A DNA stretch of 64,000 bases from Halorussus aquaticus (lineage in GTDB: Archaea; Halobacteriota; Halobacteria; Halobacteriales; Haladaptataceae). The DNA lies in NCBI RefSeq assembly GCF_024218795.1, contig NZ_CP100400.1:186001-250000 (forward strand), in the 5' to 3' direction. The notes beneath the pieces are model-generated. The model saw only the letters and a list, made by a program, of their open reading frames with translations. It was not told the origin of the DNA and made no database searches. A program made the position numbers and the translations under genes. Positions 58,337 to 64,000 of the stretch are shown here, one piece after another. Within the stretch, counting starts at the first letter, position 1. Every line of letters begins with the position of its first letter.

Positions 58337-60445
58337 TCACGACCCCGAGTAGGCCGCGAGACTCGCGTCTGTCCGGTCGGCGAGGTACCGCGCGATATCG
58401 TCGCGCCGCCATCCGACCGGCGAGAGGACGCTCTCGGCCGCCCGAAGCAACGCGTCGGCGTAGAACTCCGCGTCGTACGTGGTGGCCTCGCTCACCAACC
58501 GGACGCGGTCGCGCGACCGCTTCGAGTCGTCGGCGACGACGTAGCCGATTTTCTGCCCGGGCGAGAGGTCCCGGCCGGTCTCACCGGCGCGTTCCGCGGC
58601 GGCGACGGTGCGCGTCGAGCGGGCGTACTCGTCGGCGCGCTTCGAGGCCCGCTGCTCGACGACCAACTCCTCGGGGTCCACGCTACCGGCCCGTAACCGT
58701 TTCAGCGCCCGTCCCAAACGGTCGCAGACGGCCTCCGGGGACCGATACTCGTCGAAGGTCTCGACGAGCGTCTCCTGCACGTCGGCGACGAACGGCGGGG
58801 TACTCCGCTGGCGGCACTCGACGCCGCGATACTTGTACTCGTCCGCCCCGGCGAGCGACCCGAAGTACTTCGTCAGCGCGCCCACCTCCGAGTCTCGCCG
58901 AGGGACGAACGCCACCCAGTCGTACTCGGCCTCGTGTTCGAGTCGAATCCCCGTGTCCGCGGTAATCTCCTCGGCGAGCGCGTCCAGCGACTCCCGTTCG
59001 ACGCCCTCGCGCGGCGTCACCCAGATGCTGTCCACGATGCCGTGGACGACGCGCCACCCGCCGTCTTCCAGCGCCTCCTTCGCATCGAGCAGAATCTCCC
59101 GGGCGAACGCGTTGATGGCCTCGTGGCACTCGATGCGGCCGAACTTCGCGTTCGAGAAGCCCTGATAGCCGAAACACGAGACGAGAATCCACTTGATGGC
59201 CGCGGACCGGCCCTCCAACTCGGTCCGGCGCTCGGGGTCGTCGGCCTCCCGCATCTGAGCCTTGATGTCGTCGCGGTCGTCCACCAGCGGTCGGAGGACG
59301 TCCGGCAGGTAGCCGCGCTCGTCGCAGATGCTGTAGCCCAGTCCGGGAACGTCCTCGCGGTCGGCGTGACAGTCGCACCGAACCGTCTCGGGCGAGACGT
59401 TGTACTCGCAGATGATGTTGGGGTAGAGCGACGAGAAGTCGAGTTCGTGGACCGCCTCGTGAACGCCCGCGTCCGGCGCGAAGGTGAACCCGCCGCGGTC
59501 GGCGTCGTGGAGTTGGCGCGTCGTCTTGAACCGCTCGGACCGCCACGCCTTCCAAGGCACCAGCACGTCGCGAGACAGGGCCTCGCGTATCTGTATCGCG
59601 GTGAGGACGTTCCCGATGGACGCCCACGACAGTTCCTGTAAGGGTTTCCCCGACCGTTCGACGAGGTCGATGCACCCGGCGACGTTCGTCTCGTCGTAGA
59701 AGAACGTGTTCGAGCGGTCGATTACGACGCGGCCGGGCACGTTGTACCGGGCGGGCGAGTGGCCGACGCGTCCGTAACTGGTGTACGTCGATTCCCGGGC
59801 GAGTCGCTGGAAACCGGGCCGCCGACCGAGGCGGAGGTCGTAGCCCAGTCGGTCCGCGAGGTCGCGTAACTCGGCCAGCAGTCGCCCCGAGTCCGCGACC
59901 AGCACGTCCGGGTCCTCGCGGTCGAGTATCTCCTCGACGCGCGGGAGCGCCGCGTCCGGCGACCGCCCGACCCGCTCGCCGCCGACCGTCAGCGGCGGGA
60001 CCTCCCCGTCGCCGAACTCGTGCGCCCGGCCCTCGACGGAGAGCGTCGTCGGAGTCCTCGCGGGCGTCGGCGAGCGACCGCGTTCGAGGCAGTACCGGAA
60101 CTCGCGCGAGAAGTCCACGTTGAAACACCGGAACTCGCCGGGGTCGCCCCACTCGTGGACCCACCGCGCGAGGCGAGTCACCGCCTCGATACTCGCGCAG
60201 TCCACGCGGAGCGTTCGCTCGGCCTCGCGGCGGAACCCCGGTCGCCACTCCTCGAACCGCGTCCGAGCGACGGTCGGGAACTGTTCCAGCGTCCGCCGAG
60301 CGTCTTCGAGCGACTCGTCGTCGCCCTCGCCGACGCCGACGTAGAACGTGGGCGTGTACTCCGATACCCGCTCGCTCGTCGCGCCGTCGTCGGTCAGCGA
60401 CCACTCCACGACCGCACCGTCGACGAAGTCGATTTTGTAGGGCAT
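58337..60445 (-). CDS. polB2: PolB2-type family B DNA polymerase with altered motif C
   Basis: 702 aa. Polymerase motifs: A DFSSLYPNII (Asp336), B KWILVSCFGYQGFSNAKFG (418-436), C HGIVDSIWV, where the usual DTDS is IVDS, keeping the essential second Asp (D472) but losing the first. The exonuclease DxE is replaced by SVE (136-138) and the ExoII motif lacks its Asp, so proofreading is probably absent. This fits a translesion or accessory polymerase (PolB2), not the replicative PolB. It is last in a tight unit with a 100-aa protein and a RadA-like protein, 9 nt after the former. Confidence 0.85.
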   Translation of the reverse strand: MPYKIDFVDGAVVEWSLTDDGATSERVSEYTPTFYVGVGEGDDESLEDARRTLEQFPTVARTRFEEWRPGFRREAERTLRVDCASIEAVTRLARWVHEWGDPGEFRCFNVDFSREFRYCLERGRSPTPARTPTTLSVEGRAHEFGDGEVPPLTVGGERVGRSPDAALPRVEEILDREDPDVLVADSGRLLAELRDLADRLGYDLRLGRRPGFQRLARESTYTSYGRVGHSPARYNVPGRVVIDRSNTFFYDETNVAGCIDLVERSGKPLQELSWASIGNVLTAIQIREALSRDVLVPWKAWRSERFKTTRQLHDADRGGFTFAPDAGVHEAVHELDFSSLYPNIICEYNVSPETVRCDCHADREDVPGLGYSICDERGYLPDVLRPLVDDRDDIKAQMREADDPERRTELEGRSAAIKWILVSCFGYQGFSNAKFGRIECHEAINAFAREILLDAKEALEDGGWRVVHGIVDSIWVTPREGVERESLDALAEEITADTGIRLEHEAEYDWVAFVPRRDSEVGALTKYFGSLAGADEYKYRGVECRQRSTPPFVADVQETLVETFDEYRSPEAVCDRLGRALKRLRAGSVDPEELVVEQRASKRADEYARSTRTVAAAERAGETGRDLSPGQKIGYVVADDSKRSRDRVRLVSEATTYDAEFYADALLRAAESVLSPVGWRRDDIARYLADRTDASLAAYSGS

Positions 60446-60454
60446 CGGGCGGCG

Positions 60455-60757
60455 CTACGTCGCGGGCCGGTCGTCGGAGTCGTCCGAGTCGCCGCTCGTC
60501 GCCGCGGGCCGACCGCCTTCGAGTTCCGCTTCGAGGTCCTCGATGCGCTGTTGCTGGGCGAGGAGCATCGAGAACAGGACCACGACCATCGGGTTCTGGT
60601 GGTTCAGATAGCCGCCCGCGTCGGCGTGTTCGTGGGCGTCCTCCCAGAGTCGGTCGAACCGGTCTCGGTCGGGACGCCGGAGCGCCCGCCGGTAGTCGGC
60701 CCAACTGTCCTCCAGCGACCGAAGCACGTCGCGGAACGTCGGGTTAGTACGCCCCAT
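60455..60757 (-). CDS. 100-aa protein between the RadA-like and PolB2 genes
   Basis: The sequence TNPTFRDVLRSLEDSWADYRRALRR is helical and basic for this proteome. GYLNHQNPMVVVLFSMLLAQ QQRIEDLEAE (residues about 52-82) is amphipathic with a short coiled coil. It ends in an acidic tail. Its start overlaps the end of the RadA-like gene by 14 nt and it stops 9 nt before PolB2, so the three are co-translated. No characterised domain is recognised; a bridging or DNA-binding cofactor for PolB2 is a reasonable guess. Confidence 0.65.
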   Translation of the reverse strand: MGRTNPTFRDVLRSLEDSWADYRRALRRPDRDRFDRLWEDAHEHADAGGYLNHQNPMVVVLFSMLLAQQQRIEDLEAELEGGRPAATSGDSDDSDDRPAT

Positions 60758-61445
60758 CGACAGTCACCTCCGGCGTCGGGGTTTCGGCGGCCCCCGCGGC
60801 CGACACGCGGGCCTGCAGGACTCGTTTCCAGAACGCGAGCGTCGTCTGCACCGCGCCGTTCCCCGTCGGGTAGACGAGGGTCTCGAACTCGTCGGCGACG
60901 AAGCGCGGACCGAACTCCGTCTGCTCGCACCGAATCGTCTCGTCGGCGGCCGCGGCGAGCGGTTCCGAGAACGAGTCGCGCGTCGAGCGAGTCACGAGGA
61001 CCGGCACGTCGTGGCGGTCGGCGACGCCCGCGACCGTCGCCAGCGCTCGGAGTAACAGGTCCTCGCCTTCGTCGGCGTACGTCTCGGTCCCGCGGTAGAA
61101 CCGGTCGAACGCCGGACAGACGACCAGCGACGTGTCGTCGTCCACCTGTTCGGGAAGTTCGCGGACGAGGTCGTAGTGCTGATGGGCGGTGAACCCGCGG
61201 GCGACCCGAATCCGGTCGAGGGTCCGGGGACTCGGTGCGAGCGAGGCGAGCGACTGCGAGACCGCGTGGCCGCCCGCGTCCACCCACACCGCGGTTCCGC
61301 CGTTCGTCAGCAGGTGGTCGAGGACGAGCGAGTGCAGCGGTCCGGTCGCTCGTTCTTCGTCCGCCACGTCGAGGAGTCGGACCCCGGACGCTAACTCGGG
61401 CAGTTCGGGTTCTGGTCTCCCACCACTCCGTCGGTTTGCTGGCAT
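60744..61445 (-). CDS. RadA/RecA-like protein without Walker A (pseudo-ATPase)
   Basis: 233 aa. The fold follows RadA/Rad51: SGVRLLDVADEERATGPLHS in place of the P-loop (no GKT/S), then TAVWVDAGGHAVSQSLA, RGFTAHQHYDLVRELPEQV, the Walker-B-like strand TSLVVCPAFDRFYRG and HDVPVLVTRSTRD. ATP binding is therefore doubtful. Its position first in a unit with PolB2 recalls ImuA/SulA-like RecA paralogues in bacterial mutasomes. ATG 61445 is chosen because the frame upstream lacks similarity and ends at the divergent histidine kinase promoter. Confidence 0.75.
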   Translation of the reverse strand: MPANRRSGGRPEPELPELASGVRLLDVADEERATGPLHSLVLDHLLTNGGTAVWVDAGGHAVSQSLASLAPSPRTLDRIRVARGFTAHQHYDLVRELPEQVDDDTSLVVCPAFDRFYRGTETYADEGEDLLLRALATVAGVADRHDVPVLVTRSTRDSFSEPLAAAADETIRCEQTEFGPRFVADEFETLVYPTGNGAVQTTLAFWKRVLQARVSAAGAAETPTPEVTVDGAY

Positions 61446-61727
61446 ACACACGACTACTTCGGGTATCCCGATAAGCGTCGGCGCGCGTCTTCCGGAAGTT
61501 CCGGACCGGAATCGTTCGTCCATCGGCGACCGCTGTGAGCGGTCAGACGCGGAATCGCGGCTACTTCCGAACGTTTCCAGATACGGCTCTGTGAACTCCT
61601 GCCAGCGGGGAGGAGCGAACCGGCGATGGCCGAGAGCGGGGGTTCGCCCCGACGTTTCGTTTTCACTGCTGATAATCCTACCACCATAATTATGGTTGCT
61701 GATCGTCTCTCACGGTGTAGAAACCGA

Positions 61728-63989
61728 ATGAGCCGGATACCTGGAGGGAGGATCCGCGTTCTCCACGTCGACGACGAACCTGCCTTCGCGGACACGGCCG
61801 CCGAGTTTCTCGAACGCGAGGACGACCGGTTCACCGTCGAGACGGCGAGCAACGCGGGTGCGGGCGTGGCACGACTCGCCGAACGGGAGTTCGATTGCAT
61901 CGTGTCGGATTACGACATGCCGGGGAAGAACGGTCTGGAATTCCTCGAAGCCGTCCGCGCGGACCACCCCGACCTGCCGTTCATCCTGTTCACCGGCAAG
62001 GGGAGCGAGGAAGTCGCCAGCGACGCTATCTCGGCGGGCGTGACCGACTACCTCCAGAAAGAGCGGGGAACCGACCAGTACACGGTGCTGGCCAATCGCA
62101 TCCAGAACGCCGTCGAGCGGACCCGCGCCGAGTGGGAGCGCCAGCGCCAACTCGACGCCATCGAAACCGCTCGGGAGGGAATCGGAATCCTCGACGAGGG
62201 AGGGCACTTCCTGTACGTCAACGAGGCCTACGCGGGACTGTTCGGGTACGAGTGCGAGGAACTGGTCGGCGAACACTGGGAGTTGATATACCGCGACGAG
62301 GACGTCTCGCAAGTTCGTGAGGAGATTCTCCCGGCGATTACGGAGACGGGTTCGTGGCAGGGAACGACGACCGGGCGGCGCGCCGACGGCAGTACGTTCG
62401 TCGCGAACCACACGCTCACGACGACCGACCGGGGGGAACTCATCTGTACCATCCGCGAGACGTCCGACTGCGAGGGGTTACAGCAGAAGCACGAGTTGGT
62501 GGTACGAGCCTCGACCGACGCGTTCTTCGACTGGAACCCGAGGACGGACGAGGTCACCCGCAACGAGCAGTACCTCGCGCAGTTCGGATACGACGCGTCC
62601 GATATCGAGACCGACGCCGACTGGTGGCGCGACCGAGTCCACCCCGACGACCGCGACCGCGTTTTCGCGGCGGTCGAACGGGCCGTAGAGAATCCCGAGA
62701 TTTCGTACGACGAGACGTACCGCTTCCGGAAGAAGGACGGCACCTACGGCTTCCTCCGGACGCGCGGATACGTCGTCTACGACGAGAGCGACGACCCCCA
62801 ACGGATGGTAGGCGTCCACATCGACGTCACCGAGCGCAAGGAACACGAGCGAGACCTCAACCGTCTCCACGACGCGACGAGCGACCTCATACAGGCCGAC
62901 ACCCACGAGGCCATCGCGGAGACTGCGGTCGAAACCGTCCGCGAGATACTCGGCATGCCCAACAACGCGGTCTGGCTCCACGACGAGACCGACGACACCC
63001 TCGAACCGATAGCGCTGACGGACGAGGCCCGCGACCTCGTGGGCGAACCGCCCGTCTTCGAGTCGGGCGAGAGCCTCTCGTGGGAGGTGTTCCAATCTCG
63101 GGAGGGCGAGGTGTTCGAGGACGTCGCCTCACAGCCGGGACGGCACAATCCCGAGACGCCCATCCGCAGCGAAATCATCCTGCCGCTGGGCGACCACGGC
63201 GTGATGAACATCGGTTCGACCGCGGTCGGCGCGTTCGACGAGACGGACGTCTCGCTGGCCCGGATACTCGCGACGAACGTGGAGGCGGCGCTGACTCGCG
63301 CCGACGGCCGCCGGGAACTGGCCCGCCAACACGAGCGACTCGACGAGTTCGCCAGCGTCGTCAGCCACGACCTCCGCAACCCGCTCAACGTGGCCAACGG
63401 ACAACTGGACTTGGCCCGGTCGGAGTGTGACAGCGACCACCTCGACGAGGTGGCGGACGCTCACGACCGGATGCAGACGCTGATAGACGACCTGCTGATG
63501 CTCGCCCGCGAGGGAGACTCGGTCGTCGAGACGGAACCGGTCGCGCTCCGGGAGATAGCCGACACCTGTTGGGGAACCGTCCCGACGGACGGGGCGACGC
63601 TCGTCACCGACGCGACGCGGACGGTTCGGGCCGACCGCAGTCGCCTCGGGCAGTTGCTGGAGAACCTGTTCCGGAACGCCGTGGAGCATGGCTCCACGAG
63701 CAATCGTCCACGGGACGATGGCGCCGTCGAACATTGTTCGACGGACGTGCGGGTGACGGTCGGCGGATTAGAGGACGGGTTCTTCGTGGCCGACGACGGG
63801 TCAGGAATCCCCGAGAGCGAGTACGACGACGTGTTCCGGCGGGGGTACTCCACCGCGAAGGAGAACACCGGGTTCGGTCTCGCCATCGTCGAACAGATTG
63901 CGGAGGCCCACGGCTGGAACGTCCGCGTCACCGAGAGCGCCGACGGCGGCGCGCGATTCGAGATTACCGGCGTCGCGTGCGTCGAGTGA
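61728..63989 (+). CDS. Hybrid sensor: receiver, PAS, PAS, GAF, histidine kinase
   Basis: 753 aa from ATG 61728. Receiver domain (1-120) with IRVLHVDDEPAF and phospho-acceptor D61 (SDYDMPGKNG). Two PAS domains (AIETAREGIGILDEGG... and VVRASTDAFFDWNP...RKKDGTYGFLRTRGY with PAC), a GAF domain (about 410-550), HisKA (SVVSHDLRNPLNVANG) and HATPase (N-box LFRNAVEHG, G1 VADDGSGIP, G2 NTGFGLAIVE). The HATPase carries an insertion after the N-box with a second VEHCST, encoded by three hairpins (see that feature). It is the typical haloarchaeal Rec-PAS-GAF-HK layout. A TATA-like ATAATTAT near 61686 fits a 13-nt leader to 61728. It is divergent from the RadA-like gene. Confidence 0.9.
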   Translation: MSRIPGGRIRVLHVDDEPAFADTAAEFLEREDDRFTVETASNAGAGVARLAEREFDCIVSDYDMPGKNGLEFLEAVRADHPDLPFILFTGKGSEEVASDAISAGVTDYLQKERGTDQYTVLANRIQNAVERTRAEWERQRQLDAIETAREGIGILDEGGHFLYVNEAYAGLFGYECEELVGEHWELIYRDEDVSQVREEILPAITETGSWQGTTTGRRADGSTFVANHTLTTTDRGELICTIRETSDCEGLQQKHELVVRASTDAFFDWNPRTDEVTRNEQYLAQFGYDASDIETDADWWRDRVHPDDRDRVFAAVERAVENPEISYDETYRFRKKDGTYGFLRTRGYVVYDESDDPQRMVGVHIDVTERKEHERDLNRLHDATSDLIQADTHEAIAETAVETVREILGMPNNAVWLHDETDDTLEPIALTDEARDLVGEPPVFESGESLSWEVFQSREGEVFEDVASQPGRHNPETPIRSEIILPLGDHGVMNIGSTAVGAFDETDVSLARILATNVEAALTRADGRRELARQHERLDEFASVVSHDLRNPLNVANGQLDLARSECDSDHLDEVADAHDRMQTLIDDLLMLAREGDSVVETEPVALREIADTCWGTVPTDGATLVTDATRTVRADRSRLGQLLENLFRNAVEHGSTSNRPRDDGAVEHCSTDVRVTVGGLEDGFFVADDGSGIPESEYDDVFRRGYSTAKENTGFGLAIVEQIAEAHGWNVRVTESADGGARFEITGVACVE
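63681..63744. repeat. Three consecutive perfect hairpins inside the histidine kinase gene
   Basis: Three perfect inverted repeats, each with a 3-nt loop, follow one another in 64 nt. They are GTGGAGC-ATG-GCTCCAC (63681-63697), ATCGTCC-ACG-GGACGAT (63703-63719) and CCGTCGAAC-ATT-GTTCGACGG (63724-63744). They stay in frame and encode VEHGST, then a polar linker, then VEHCST, a duplicate of the kinase N-box end. The region lies between the N-box and the next core strand of the HATPase domain. It looks like a small repeat element that is tolerated as protein. Confidence 0.75.
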
Positions 63990-64000
63990 GGAGGCGCGCC

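Overview
The window is a 64 kb piece of a high-GC haloarchaeal (Halobacteria) chromosome. The evidence is the strongly acidic proteome (Asp/Glu-rich, D/E linkers), archaeal information-processing genes (TFS, HerA/NurA, Cbf5, PolB2, GTPBP1-type GTPase), haloarchaeal signalling families (Bat-type HTH, HalOD1, KaiC-like ATPases, 7TM histidine kinase), Tat-lipoprotein signals, a PGF-CTERM anchor, and TATA boxes centred 25-30 nt before many start codons (leaderless mRNAs). A phosphoenolpyruvate carboxylase fits genera such as Halorussus or Haladaptatus, but the genus cannot be fixed from sequence alone. Most of the window looks like stable core chromosome. I see no insertion sequence, CRISPR array, integrase or rRNA. 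One tRNA, tRNA-Pro(GGG), is present.

Layout. 1-5.2 kb: ppc (runs off the left edge), a divergent KaiC-like ATPase, and a convergent protein carrying class I terpene synthase motifs. 5.3-9.7 kb: DCC-family protein, HalOD1 and Bat-type regulators, TFS, DedA, and a translationally coupled pair of metal-ribbon/coiled-coil proteins. 9.8-18.6 kb: HAD phosphatase, a GTPBP1 operon with two paralogous small membrane proteins, a membrane-tethered degenerate Mrr-like protein, a PGF-CTERM surface protein, a membrane J-protein and a thioredoxin-domain SPATA20-like protein. 18.7-24.7 kb: a DUF2178/XRE pair preceded by an array of inverted repeats, a TrmB regulator, an APC transporter fused to UspA domains and two secreted proteins. 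24.8-27.8 kb: TrkA-TrkH potassium uptake. 27.8-30.6 kb: two Bat-type regulators, a stand-alone AsnC/RAM protein and two conserved unknowns. 30.6-34.4 kb: NurA and HerA for DNA end resection. 34.5-39.8 kb: 7TM histidine kinase, UspA, a strikingly lysine-rich Tat-exported protein, a second KaiC-like ATPase and NAD kinase. 39.9-48.4 kb: MptA, HIT zinc finger, an OMP-decarboxylase paralogue with a broken catalytic tetrad, HAD phosphatase, a lower-GC patch with a secreted DUF7282-like protein, a CARF-like HFX_2341 regulator, DUF1405 and PdxS. 48.4-54.7 kb: ThrB, then the archaeal adk / DUF106 insertase / cmk / cbf5 block, here interrupted by a lipoprotein. 54.8-64 kb: aspartoacylase-like enzyme, tRNA-Pro, a metzincin-type lipoprotein protease, a RadA-like / small protein / PolB2 cassette, and a hybrid response-regulator histidine kinase.

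The strongest candidates for something under-described are: (i) the three-gene RadA-like pseudo-ATPase / 100-aa protein / PolB2 cassette, which looks like an archaeal counterpart of a bacterial mutasome; (ii) the terpene-synthase-like enzyme; (iii) three back-to-back perfect hairpins inside a histidine kinase gene that encode a duplicated VEHxST motif; (iv) the catalytically rewired OMP decarboxylase paralogue; (v) the polylysine Tat-exported protein with an ICHxPPG-type cysteine motif; (vi) the GTAAAGC operator array in front of DUF2178-XRE.
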